This document shows, in pieces, positions 7,978-16,333 of a stretch of 64,000 nt of DNA; positions within the stretch are counted from its first letter, which is position 1, and every line of letters starts with the position of its first letter. The notes beneath the pieces were generated by a model that saw nothing but the letters and a program-made list of their open reading frames with translations, searched no databases and was not told where the DNA came from. The stretch is from positions 48,488-112,487 of the forward strand of contig UQCR01000007.1 in NCBI GenBank assembly GCA_900539655.1, given 5' to 3'. The stretch comes from an uncultured Robinsoniella sp. Its GTDB lineage: Bacteria > Bacillota > Clostridia > Lachnospirales > Lachnospiraceae. The position numbers were made by a program, and so were the translations under genes.

Positions 7978-8924
7978 TGAATAAGAGAGTATATGGTGTT
8001 TTGGGGATATCATCTATTATGGCAAATTGGAATGCAGATTTTACGGGATATCCTAAAACGACTTCAGATGGTGAGACTTTTGGCAGCGATAAGGCACTGA
8101 AATATCCAATGAAAAAAATGTGGGATAATCAGGGGAAACCAGTAATATACATTAAATCCATGAGATTTAAAAAAAGTAAGACGGGAGAAGTAACCTTAAT
8201 ACCAAAAAGTTTAAAAGAACGATATGAACAAGTATTTAATATTCCTGATTTAGGTAAATGTAAAGATAACGAGGTTATATTAAAGAATTTATTCAAAGCA
8301 GTAGATATTAAAAACTTCGGTGCTACATTTGCAGAATCGGAATCAAAGAAAAATTTTTCTATTCCCGGTGCTGTTCAGATTGGTCAAGGGTTTAATAAGT
8401 ATAGAGGAACAGATCCGCAGGAGCAGCCAATTCTGTCACCATTTCGGGATGCATCCAAAGTTAAAGATGGTGAAGAGGCTAAGAACTCCACTCTTGGAAC
8501 GAAAATAGTAAGCAACGAGGCCCATTATTTTTACCCATTTGTTATCAATCCCCTTGCTTACAAAGAATTTGTGGAATTAGGGGTGACAGAGGGGTATACA
8601 GAAGATGATTACCAGAACTTTAAAGAGACCTCTATCGTTTCAGCCACGGCATTTGCTACAAATGCGAAAGCAGGCTGTGATAATGAGTTTGCACTTTTTG
8701 TAGAAACTGAAGGTGATCTTTATCTGCCTTGCCTGTCCGAATATATTACTTTTGAAAAAAAGGATGAAAAAAATATAATCAGTTTAAAATGTTCAGAATT
8801 ATTAACGAAAGTGAAGGATAGGATTAAATCAATAGAAGTATATTATAATCCATATACAACGAAGATAGAGGCAGATGTGGAAGGAGCACGTTATTTCGAT
8901 ATCATAACCCGGAAAGAGGTGTGA
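7974..8924 (+). CDS. cas7: Cas7 (Csh2-type) Cascade backbone protein
   Basis: A 316-residue RAMP protein of the type I-B Cas7/Csh2 family. It opens NKRVYGVLGISSIMANWNAD, the conserved first RRM strand of Cas7b. The middle includes KNFGATFAESESKKNFSIPGAVQIGQG, the thumb-proximal glycine region typical of Csh2. Several copies coat the crRNA spacer in Cascade. The start overlaps the cas8b stop as ATGATGA, and the stop is 1 bp before cas5, so the three subunits are translated as a tight unit. Confidence 0.9.
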   Translation: MMNKRVYGVLGISSIMANWNADFTGYPKTTSDGETFGSDKALKYPMKKMWDNQGKPVIYIKSMRFKKSKTGEVTLIPKSLKERYEQVFNIPDLGKCKDNEVILKNLFKAVDIKNFGATFAESESKKNFSIPGAVQIGQGFNKYRGTDPQEQPILSPFRDASKVKDGEEAKNSTLGTKIVSNEAHYFYPFVINPLAYKEFVELGVTEGYTEDDYQNFKETSIVSATAFATNAKAGCDNEFALFVETEGDLYLPCLSEYITFEKKDEKNIISLKCSELLTKVKDRIKSIEVYYNPYTTKIEADVEGARYFDIITRKEV

Positions 8925-8925
8925 T

Positions 8926-9630
8926 ATGGAGATTTTAAAATTCAGGTTAAAAGGTAAAAACGCCTTTTTTAAAGTGCCTGAAGTGAATACCTACTATTAT
9001 TTTACTTATGGCAATATACATAAAGTGGCGCTGCTTGGTATGTTTGGTGCAATCATGGGTTATCATGGTTATGAGCACAAATATGAGCGTTATCCCGAGT
9101 TTTATGAGAAATTAAAGGATATTAGGATCTCTATAATCCCGGGATCAGAACGCGGGTACTTTCCAAAAAAAATTCAGTTTTATAATAATACCGTAGGTTA
9201 TGCTTCACAGGAAATGGGCGGAAATCTAATTGTCAAAGAGCAATGGCTGGAGCATCCTGACTGGACAGTCTATGTTCAGATCCAGGATGCTGAAACCAAG
9301 AAGCTGGCTGATTTTATGGTAAACAGGCGCTGTGTTTACAGCCCTTATCTGGGCAGAAATAATCATTTGGCAGATATAGATGATGTTGAAATTGTAAATG
9401 CACAGACTGTAGCATGTGAGGAAAAGAATCTTCATAGTTTAGTGCCGGAAGAGGTTGTTGAATTTGATCTGGATGAAATGACTTTTAAATATGGAGAATT
9501 TTTGCCGGTAAGTTTAAAAGAGGCAACAAATCTGTATGATTTAAAGAAATTTATTCTGACAGATGCTGAAATGGTGCAGTGCAAGGAAGATGTTTACCAA
9601 ATCGGAGATAAGAATATTGTTTTTTATTGA
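8926..9630 (+). CDS. cas5: Cas5 (type I-B, Cas5h-like) Cascade subunit
   Basis: A 234-residue RAMP protein. The N-terminal KFRLKGKNAFFKVPEVNTYYYFTYGNIHKVALLGMFGAIMGYHG matches the type I-B Cas5 beta-strand and glycine-rich helix that cap the 5' handle of the crRNA. It starts directly after the cas7 stop (1-bp gap) with GAAAGAGGTG upstream. Its stop codon is inside the first of two inverted repeats that separate the Cascade genes from cas3. In type I-B systems Cas6, not Cas5, processes crRNA, and a Cas6 is present here, so a structural role is expected. Confidence 0.88.
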   Translation: MEILKFRLKGKNAFFKVPEVNTYYYFTYGNIHKVALLGMFGAIMGYHGYEHKYERYPEFYEKLKDIRISIIPGSERGYFPKKIQFYNNTVGYASQEMGGNLIVKEQWLEHPDWTVYVQIQDAETKKLADFMVNRRCVYSPYLGRNNHLADIDDVEIVNAQTVACEEKNLHSLVPEEVVEFDLDEMTFKYGEFLPVSLKEATNLYDLKKFILTDAEMVQCKEDVYQIGDKNIVFY

Positions 9631-9751
9631 AGTGTGACGACAGCTATTAGAAATCATTTTAAAACACACTTCAGAATATAATATAAAGTGGGTTGCAGTT
9701 AAGGAGGAAACCGCAGAGTATAGGAATTAATTCTATATTCTGCGGTTTTTT
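9628..9751 (+). terminator. Two hairpins between cas5 and cas3, second with U-tract
   Basis: Hairpin A: TGAAGTGTG (9628-9636, overlapping the cas5 stop) pairs with CACACTTCA (9665-9673). Hairpin B: AAACCGCAGAGTATAG (9708-9723) pairs with CTATATTCTGCGGTTT (9733-9748) with one G-U pair, followed by TTT. Hairpin B has the form of an intrinsic terminator inside the operon. It would reduce cas3, cas4, cas1 and cas2 transcription relative to Cascade unless bypassed or unless cas3 has its own promoter. Confidence 0.75.
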
Positions 9752-9806
9752 AGATGAAAGTGTTTGCATTTAGAGAAATTTAGAGAATAAATATTGGGAG
9801 GAAGTT

Positions 9807-12341
9807 ATGTTAGATTTTATAAATATTAATGAAATTATAAACGATGATTACCCGTTATATGCTCACAAAAAGGAAGAGAATAAAGAAAAACTGACACAGC
9901 ATATACAACGATGTCAAAAGTATTTTGAGAGGTTGGAGAATGAAAAAGAGTTATCTAAAGTAATAAAGCGTATTTCATTGCAGCATATACCGGATTGTTC
10001 CGAAGAGAAACAGCGTTTTATTTATAAATTATTCTGTAATGCTATTTTTTTTCACGATTTTGGTAAATTAAATCCTGCATTTCAGATTCAAAAAATGAAG
10101 AATAATAGGGTGCCTGTAAAGACGCTGGAAGGATTATCCGGTACGGATCATTCTTTATTATCCGCAGTCATCTACCTGGATTATTACTTGGAAGAAATTA
10201 CTTTAAGCGGCTATTCTAAGAATGATAAAAGTATATTGATTCTATTGGTATGGATAAATGCATACGCAATCTCCAGACACCATAGCGATTTAGAGCGGAT
10301 GGAGGAATTTACATCAAAATTTTTGGAAAAAGATGGGGAGATCGGTTATCTGCTGGACGTATTGGAGCAAACCGGACTGAAAGGATATAACGGTTTACGA
10401 AGTTTGTCCAGCAATTCCGTTTCAAAGTCTGTGAATAAATATTTGAATATAAAGCAAAGAATGAACCGGGAGCAGGATATTATTTATTTCTTTTATATGA
10501 GGTATTTGTATTCTGTATTGGTTGCATGTGACTATTATGCTACTACTGATTATATGGAGGATGTGCAGATCAAGGAGTTTGGTACTATTCAAAGTGCTGA
10601 TATTTTTCGCGAGCCTTATGAATGTTCAGAACTGTTACAAAAAATAAGAAATTATGAAAAAGAAAGAACAGAGGATAGAGTGATTGATGGAAGCAATGAA
10701 ATCAATAATATGAGGAGCGAAATGTTCCTGGACGCAGAGGCAGCCTTGCGTTGCAATCCAGAGGAATCTATTTATTTTCTGGAGTCACCCACAGGAAGCG
10801 GTAAAAGTAATACGGCAATGAATCTGGGGTTTCAGATGTTGAATCATGGTAAAAAAATATATTATATCTATCCATTTAACACGCTTGTGGAACAAAACAG
10901 GAAAATTCTTCAGGAAATATTCCACGACAAAGAGATTTGTGACCAGATAGTAGTAGTGAACTCGTTATTGCCTATTAAAGGCAGGGGAAATGTAAAGGAG
11001 GATTCTAAAGAATATTATCAAAATGCACTTTTAGACCGACAGTTTCTAAATTATCCGTTTATTTTATCTACCCATGTAAGCTTTTTTGACACACTTTTTA
11101 GTAATAGAAAGGAATCTGTATTTTCTTTCTTGCAGCTTACCGATAGTGTCGTCATTCTGGATGAAATTCAAAGTTATAAGAATACAATATGGGCAGAAAT
11201 AATGATTTTTCTTCGTACCTGTGCAAAATTGCTTGGAATGAAAATAATTATGATGTCTGCAACGCTTCCTGGATTAGATTACCTAGCCGGTGGGGAAGGT
11301 ACGGTGACCAGACTGATTCAGGACAGGAAAAAATATTTTTACCATCCATTATTTCGGGATCGTGTCCAGGTCTCTTATGAGTTATTGAATGAAAAAATGA
11401 CTATGGATCGACTCTTCAAGCAAGTATTAGAACAAAGCCGCCCTGATAAAAAACTTCTGATTACCTTTATAAAAAGGGATTCAGCATATGAATTTTTTGA
11501 TTATCTAACGGTATCAGATGAAATACAGGTTCCTGTCTGTTTAATTACAGGGGATGATTCTATGTACGAAAGAGAGAAAGTTCTAAAACCAATCCGGGAT
11601 GGGGAAATAACTGGGATGATATTAGTTTCTACGCAGGTAATTGAAGCGGGAGTAGATATTGATATGGATATTGGATTCAAAGATATCTCAAAGCTGGATA
11701 GTGAGGAACAGTTTCTGGGGCGAATAAACCGTTCTTGTAAAAGAAAGGGGATGGTGTATTTCTTTGATATGGACAATGCAGATAGAATATACGGACAGGA
11801 TTATCGAATAGATGCAGATTTTACGCTTAAGGAACTGGAAATGAGAGCGATATTGAAAAATAAAGAGTTTGATAAATATTATAAAAAAATACTGGAAGTA
11901 TTGAAGCTGCAAAGGAATGAGAGTACGTCCAGAGAGGGTCTGGATAACTTTTTTTCTACAGCTGTTAAGCTTCTGGATAGTCCCAAGATAGCGGAACGTA
12001 TGAGATTAATTGATGAAAACCATTGGAATATGAACTTAGTCTTATGTAGAACAATTGAAATAGACCATGGCGAAATATTAGACGGATGGAGTTTGTGGGA
12101 AGAATATGTAGAGCTGCTGCGAAACAGAACGATGGAATATTCCGAAAAGCAGATAAAATTATCCGATGTACGAAGTAAACTGAATAATTTTATTTATCAG
12201 GTAAAATGGAATCCAGACTTAAATTACAGTGGTATCCTGGGAGAACTGTACTGTATTCAGGATGGAGAAGAGTACTTCGAAAATGGAAAATTAAACCGTA
12301 AAAAGCTGGAATCAAAAGGAGTTTTATTCGTGGATTTATAG
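9807..12341 (+). CDS. cas3: Cas3 HD nuclease-helicase
   Basis: An 844-residue Cas3 that unwinds and degrades DNA licensed by Cascade. The HD nuclease is N-terminal: FFHDFGKLNPAF with His83-Asp84, and RHHSDLE near residue 156. The superfamily 2 helicase follows, with Walker A SPTGSGKSNTAM near residue 330, Walker B/DExH variant LDEIQSY near 452, MMSATLP (motif III), STQVIEAGVDIDMD (motif V) and FLGRINRSCKRKG (motif VI arginines). All key motifs look intact. GGGAGGAAGTT precedes the ATG. It lies after the double hairpin, so it may be expressed at a different level from Cascade. Confidence 0.95.
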   Translation: MLDFININEIINDDYPLYAHKKEENKEKLTQHIQRCQKYFERLENEKELSKVIKRISLQHIPDCSEEKQRFIYKLFCNAIFFHDFGKLNPAFQIQKMKNNRVPVKTLEGLSGTDHSLLSAVIYLDYYLEEITLSGYSKNDKSILILLVWINAYAISRHHSDLERMEEFTSKFLEKDGEIGYLLDVLEQTGLKGYNGLRSLSSNSVSKSVNKYLNIKQRMNREQDIIYFFYMRYLYSVLVACDYYATTDYMEDVQIKEFGTIQSADIFREPYECSELLQKIRNYEKERTEDRVIDGSNEINNMRSEMFLDAEAALRCNPEESIYFLESPTGSGKSNTAMNLGFQMLNHGKKIYYIYPFNTLVEQNRKILQEIFHDKEICDQIVVVNSLLPIKGRGNVKEDSKEYYQNALLDRQFLNYPFILSTHVSFFDTLFSNRKESVFSFLQLTDSVVILDEIQSYKNTIWAEIMIFLRTCAKLLGMKIIMMSATLPGLDYLAGGEGTVTRLIQDRKKYFYHPLFRDRVQVSYELLNEKMTMDRLFKQVLEQSRPDKKLLITFIKRDSAYEFFDYLTVSDEIQVPVCLITGDDSMYEREKVLKPIRDGEITGMILVSTQVIEAGVDIDMDIGFKDISKLDSEEQFLGRINRSCKRKGMVYFFDMDNADRIYGQDYRIDADFTLKELEMRAILKNKEFDKYYKKILEVLKLQRNESTSREGLDNFFSTAVKLLDSPKIAERMRLIDENHWNMNLVLCRTIEIDHGEILDGWSLWEEYVELLRNRTMEYSEKQIKLSDVRSKLNNFIYQVKWNPDLNYSGILGELYCIQDGEEYFENGKLNRKKLESKGVLFVDL

Positions 12342-12358
12342 AAAAGGGGATGGGAATA

Positions 12359-12850
12359 ATGCAGGTAAATGGGACACTGATTAACTATTATTTTCACTGC
12401 AGACGCCAGTGTTATCTTCATGGAAACCGTTTGAATTTGGAAGATAATAGCGAGATTGTGAAGATTGGAAAAGCGATACATGAAGAAAAAGCCCAGGGTA
12501 AGGATACGGAAATAGCAATAGAAAATATCAGATTAGATAAATTAACAAGCGAATATCTTACAGAAGTAAAGATGTCGGACGCAGATGTGGAAGCAAGTAA
12601 ATGGCAGTTGTTATACTACTTAAAAGTCTTAAAAGATAAAGGAATAGTGCGTAAGGGGAAATTAGAATTTGTAGAAAAAAAGCAAAGCAATAAAAAGATA
12701 GTAATCGTAGAACTTGGTATGGAGGAAGAGCGTAAATTAGAGCAATATATTAAGGAAATTGAATTATTACTGCAATGTGAAGAGGTACCGGAAGGGATAG
12801 AGAAGGCTCAATGTAAAAAGTGTGCCTATTATGAATACTGCTATATTTAA
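12359..12850 (+). CDS. cas4: Cas4 iron-sulfur exonuclease (adaptation)
   Basis: A ~163-residue Cas4 of the RecB-like nuclease family that trims prespacers and checks the PAM before integration. It has one N-terminal Cys (CRRQCYL, near residue 15) and three C-terminal Cys (QCKKCAYYEYC), the 4Fe-4S ligand set. EDNSEIVKIGKAIHEEK contains the active-site His. An ATG at 12350 is too close to GAAAAGGGG, so 12359 is the likelier start. It lies 8-17 bp after cas3 and 90 bp before cas1. Confidence 0.9.
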   Translation: MQVNGTLINYYFHCRRQCYLHGNRLNLEDNSEIVKIGKAIHEEKAQGKDTEIAIENIRLDKLTSEYLTEVKMSDADVEASKWQLLYYLKVLKDKGIVRKGKLEFVEKKQSNKKIVIVELGMEEERKLEQYIKEIELLLQCEEVPEGIEKAQCKKCAYYEYCYI

Positions 12851-12940
12851 TAAACGAATAAAACAAATGGAACCTGATAGTATGATCAATACAATTTTAA
12901 ACTTGCGTTTTAAAATATAAATAAAAGGAGGAAGCATGAC

Positions 12941-13939
12941 ATGGGTTCAACGAAATACTTGATGTCTATGGGGGAACTTTCAAGAAAGGATAATTCACTC
13001 TGCTTTCGAAAAGATGGAAAAAATATCTATATACCTATCGAAAATACGAAAGAAATATATTGTTTAAATGAAGTTTCCATAAATACAAAGCTACTTGATT
13101 TTTTTAGTCAAAATCAGGTGATTGTTCATTTCTTTAATTACTATGAAGGTTATAGTGGAACATTTTATCCCAAAAATCATTATAATAGCGGACGTTTGTT
13201 GGTAAGACAGGTAGAAGCATACCAGAATACCAGAATGAAAATTGCCAAAGCAATTGTAAATGGCATCGGTGTTAATATGGGAGAAGTACTGTATCATTAT
13301 TATAAACACGAAAAGAAAGAGGTTAAGGAGACGATAGACTGGTTAAAAAAAGAATTCCCTTTGCGTATCCAGAGAGCAGAAACCCCTTCGGAATTAATGT
13401 CCTATGAGGGAGAAGCATGGATCAAATTTTATGGTACATTTAAATTTTTTCTGCCAGAAGAATTTATTATGAATAAAAGAGTTAAACGTCCGCCGGATAA
13501 CCCAATCAATGCATTAATATCATTTGGAAATACGCTGCTATATACAAAAACAATATCAGCAATTTATCGGACACATCTGGATCAAAGAATTAGTTATCTG
13601 CACGAACCGTCTGAAGGACGATTTTCATTAAGTCTGGATATAAGTGAAGTTTTTAAACCTGTAATTGTATATAAAACCATATTTGACTTAGTCAACAACC
13701 GGCGGTTACAAGTAGAGAAACACTTTGATAAGAAAGTAAATTACTGCCTTTTAAATGAGGAGGGACGTAAAATATTCGTGGAAGCATTTGAGCAACGCTT
13801 AGAATCCGTATTTTTACATCCCAGGTTAAAAAGAAAAGTAAGTTATCGAACTGCCATAAAACTGGATTGCTATAAATTAATAAAATTTGTGCTGGAGAAT
13901 AAAGATTTTATCCCATTTTCGCTGAAGGAGGGGATTTAA
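12941..13939 (+). CDS. cas1: Cas1 integrase (type I-B)
   Basis: A 332-residue Cas1, the metal-dependent integrase that inserts new spacers. Catalytic-type residues are visible as Glu in SYEGEAW (about residue 155), His in SYLHEPSEG and Asp/Glu in SLDISEVFKP. The N-terminal beta domain begins KYLMSMGELSRKDNSLCF. AAAGGAGGAAG precedes the ATG. Its stop overlaps the first base of the cas2 start, the usual coupling of the integrase complex. Confidence 0.95.
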   Translation: MGSTKYLMSMGELSRKDNSLCFRKDGKNIYIPIENTKEIYCLNEVSINTKLLDFFSQNQVIVHFFNYYEGYSGTFYPKNHYNSGRLLVRQVEAYQNTRMKIAKAIVNGIGVNMGEVLYHYYKHEKKEVKETIDWLKKEFPLRIQRAETPSELMSYEGEAWIKFYGTFKFFLPEEFIMNKRVKRPPDNPINALISFGNTLLYTKTISAIYRTHLDQRISYLHEPSEGRFSLSLDISEVFKPVIVYKTIFDLVNNRRLQVEKHFDKKVNYCLLNEEGRKIFVEAFEQRLESVFLHPRLKRKVSYRTAIKLDCYKLIKFVLENKDFIPFSLKEGI

Positions 13940-14229
13940 TGAAAAAGCAGATATCATATAATTATGCCTTTGTATTTTATGATGTAAATGAGAAAAGGGT
14001 TCAAAAGGTATTCAAAGTTTGCAAAAAGTATTTGTCTCACTTCCAGTATTCCGTATTTCGCGGTGAAATAACACCATCAAAGCTAATCGAACTCAGAACA
14101 GATATCAATAAAGTGATAGACAAAGAAGAAGATTTTGTATGCATTATAAAAATGATGAATGATAACGTATTTGGGGAAGAGATATTGGGTAAGCGGGATA
14201 CTGCAACAGGTGAGGACCTGATCTTATAA
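13939..14229 (+). CDS. cas2: Cas2 adaptation protein
   Basis: A 96-residue ferredoxin-fold protein that dimerises between Cas1 dimers. It begins KQISYNYAFVFYDVNEKRVQKVFKVCKKYL, with the family Asp at the end of strand 1 (FYDV) and the SVFRGEITPSKL segment. GAAGGAGGGG is upstream, and the ATG shares a base with the cas1 stop. It is the last gene before the CRISPR leader. Confidence 0.93.
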   Translation: MKKQISYNYAFVFYDVNEKRVQKVFKVCKKYLSHFQYSVFRGEITPSKLIELRTDINKVIDKEEDFVCIIKMMNDNVFGEEILGKRDTATGEDLIL

Positions 14230-14404
14230 TAATTTACCAGGCGTCAAAATATAAAAGGTACGAAAAACCTTGTAAATATGGGGAAAAACAGAGCATTGAG
14301 TGGGATGTGGGAAAAATCATTGACGCCTGGGAAAAATGTGAAAAAGGTTGATTTTATGGGGGATGTGGGGTATAGTTAAGGGGATGAAGGGCGTAAATGC
14401 GTTG
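14230..14404 (+). promoter_or_regulatory. CRISPR leader with inverted repeat
   Basis: This 175-bp purine-rich stretch between cas2 and the first repeat is the leader, judging by gene order and by the decayed repeats at the opposite end of the array. It contains CCAGGCGTCAA (14237-14247) and its exact complement TTGACGCCTGG (14320-14330), 72 bp apart. It could be a site for Cas1-Cas2 or a host factor, or a stem in the cas2 3' end. No clear -35/-10 pair was seen. Confidence 0.7.
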
Positions 14405-15980
14405 GATTAATAGTAATATGGGATATATTGAAACTTGTCTTCTGTGTTTCCTTGCCGAAACGGTCTTTTGATTAATAGTAATATGGGATATATTGAAACC
14501 TTGCATTTACAATAGAAAGCAGGCCTGACATGGCGATTAATAGTAATATGGGATATATTGAAACGCCCATTCACAAGCCTGTTGAATGAAATAGACCGAT
14601 TAATAGTAATATGGGATATATTGAAACAGATCCAGGAAACGAATTGCAGAGTTGGTTCCGGATTAATAGTAATATGGGATATATTGAAACGCAACTTTCT
14701 TCTCCAATCTCTCCCACTTACATTTGATTAATAGTAATATGGGATATATTGAAACTCGTTTGACAGATTATTTGTGGCAAAGCTGTGCGATTAATAGTAA
14801 TATGGGATATATTGAAACATATGTAGAGAATTTGGTGTAAACGAAGAATGGCGAGATTAATAGTAATATGGGATATATTGAAACGGATTTCCATAATTAC
14901 ATCTGTGAATAGAGTTAGCGATTAATAGTAATATGGGATATATTGAAACCCCGCGGGCTTCCCAAAAACCTGCTGGAGTTGTCCCGATTAATAGTAATAT
15001 GGGATATATTGAAACACTCATAAACAAAATAAATATCATCATTATCATTAGATTAATAGTAATATGGGATATATTGAAACGTAGGAAAGCCAGTAATATG
15101 TAATTTCCCGGTTAGATTAATAGTAATATGGGATATATTGAAACTAATTCCTGTAAGTCCTGCATCCAATACCCTGTCAAGATTAATAGTAATATGGGAT
15201 ATATTGAAACCGTTTTATTACTCTGAATTATCTGGATACATTAGATTAATAGTAATATGGGATATATTGAAACGGTAAAAATATGTCCTCCACCTTAGAG
15301 CCAACACGATTAATAGTAATATGGGATATATTGAAACAATACTTGCGCCCTCCAGCTACCTGATGGTAATTTCGATTAATAGTAATATGGGATATATTGA
15401 AACCATTTGAGTAAAAGTCAATGAGAAAGTTCACGATGATTAATAGTAATATGGGATATATTGAAACAGAAAAGCAATAAGAGCTATGGCGAATGCTGTA
15501 AGGATTAATAGTAATATGGGATATATTGAAACGAAAAGCAAGAAGCTCCAAATCCAATCAAACCAGATTAATAGTAATGTGGGATATATTGAAACAAGAA
15601 ATTTATGATATTGGCAAGATGTTTGCTTCGATTAATAGTAATATGGGATATATTGAAACCAGCAGATACGAAGGGACGATTCAGGAGTTTCAAATGATTA
15701 ATAGTAATATGGGATATATTGAAACGCTAATTGCATACCCATAAGTACATTTGGTATATAAGATTAATAGTAATATGGGATATATTGAAACTTTATATGA
15801 TCGTTCCTTGCTGCTTCTGATCTATCCGATTAATAGTAATATGGGATATATTGAAACGCCATCCAGATCGCCCCCCTTATCTTTGTCGTTTTGATTAATA
15901 GTAATATGGGATATATTGAAACAAAAGATTAATACTCTCATTATATCTGCCACTAAAAAAACACCATCAAGATTAATAGT
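14405..15980 (+). CRISPR. Type I-B CRISPR array, 24 full repeats plus decayed end
   Basis: The 30-bp repeat begins GATTAATAGTAATATGGG and ends ATATTGAAAC. Full copies start at 14405, 14470, 14535, 14598, 14661, 14726, 14789, 14855, 14920, 14986, 15051, 15115, 15181, 15244, 15308, 15374, 15438, 15503, 15566, 15630, 15696, 15762, 15828 and 15893. Spacers are about 33-36 bp and all different. The copy at 15566 has one A-to-G change. After the last full copy only GATTAATA (15927) and GATTAATAGT (15971) remain, so the leader-distal end is decayed. The 3' ATTGAAAC is the crRNA handle expected after Cas6 cleavage. No spacer target was identified by eye. Confidence 0.98.
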
Positions 15981-16062
15981 TTATATAAAATGACGCACTG
16001 CTGTCAGAAAGCACATCCAGTATACTCAAGACTACAAAAAAATAAAAGGCAGGAATAAAATT

Positions 16063-16122
16063 ATGTTAAATTACCAGTTTACAAAATGGAATAGGAACGA
16101 CGACGATATCCAGCGCTTGTAA
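16063..16122 (+). CDS. Putative aspS leader peptide with Asp-Asp-Asp run
   Basis: A 19-codon ORF, MLNYQFTKWNRN-DDD-IQRL, with GGCAGGA 8 nt before its ATG. Three consecutive Asp codons (GAC GAC GAT, 16099-16107) lie just before the 5' arm of a hairpin (16112), which overlaps the last codons and stop. The next full gene is aspartyl-tRNA synthetase. This is the classic architecture of ribosome-mediated attenuation: a ribosome stalled on Asp codons when Asp-tRNA is short would cover the first hairpin arm. The Asp content matching the downstream enzyme is the main evidence. Translation is not demonstrated. Confidence 0.65.
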   Translation: MLNYQFTKWNRNDDDIQRL

Positions 16123-16197
16123 CTATATTTCGATAGGTACAAGCGCTAAGAGTCTTGTGCCTATGTGGATTTGGCAATTTAGATTGAACCACATTGG
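16112..16197 (+). promoter_or_regulatory. aspS attenuator: pause hairpin and antiterminator
   Basis: Hairpin 1:2 pairs AGCGCTTGTA (16112-16121) with TACAAGCGCT (16138-16147), with CTAT/ATAG extending it. Alternative stem 3:4 pairs CCTATGTGG (16160-16168) with CCACATTGG (16189-16197), one T-T mismatch, and uses the 5' arm of the terminator. The freed 2 arm could also pair ACAAG (16139-16143) with CTTGT (16154-16158). Stem 3:4 and the terminator are mutually exclusive. Confidence 0.6.
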
Positions 16198-16230
16198 TAA
16201 ATTTTTAATTTACTTTTGTGGTTCTTTTTT
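16186..16230 (+). terminator. Intrinsic terminator upstream of aspS
   Basis: GAACCACA (16186-16193) and GTAAATT pair with AATTTAC and TGTGGTTC (ending 16224), with a small internal loop, followed by TTTTTT (16225-16230). It lies about 100 bp before the aspS start. It can end the CRISPR-side transcript, and also serves as the terminator of the proposed attenuator. Confidence 0.85.
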
Positions 16231-16250
16231 ATTTGAAAGGAAGTGATGCA

Positions 16251-16295
16251 ATGAGACATATAGACGATGTCTGCATGGATTCTGTTATTTTTTAA
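16251..16295 (+). CDS. Second tiny ORF in the aspS leader
   Basis: A 14-codon ORF, MRHIDDVCMDSVIF, with AAAGGAAG 7 nt upstream, between the terminator and the aspS start. Three of 14 codons are Asp (GAC GAT at 16263-16268 and GAT at 16278). It ends in a T-rich stretch directly followed by A-tracts. It may be a second regulatory leader peptide acting on aspS translation. Chance cannot be excluded at this length. Confidence 0.35.
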   Translation: MRHIDDVCMDSVIF

Positions 16296-16333
16296 AAAAA
16301 GAAATTGAAAAATAATGAAAAGAGGTAATGGTA

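Noticed and set aside
14407..15557. Minus-strand ORFs over the CRISPR array encoding repeated NISHITIN-like peptides
   Set aside because: They are translations of the CRISPR repeats and spacers on the other strand, with no start signals.
15526..15744. Plus-strand 72-codon ORF within the array
   Set aside because: It spans three repeats and their spacers, so its periodic peptide comes from the repeats.
16084..16330. T-box riboswitch upstream of aspS
   Set aside because: The conserved T-box sequence (AGGGTGGNACCGCG-like) and specifier domain layout were not found; the leader-peptide model explains the hairpins better.
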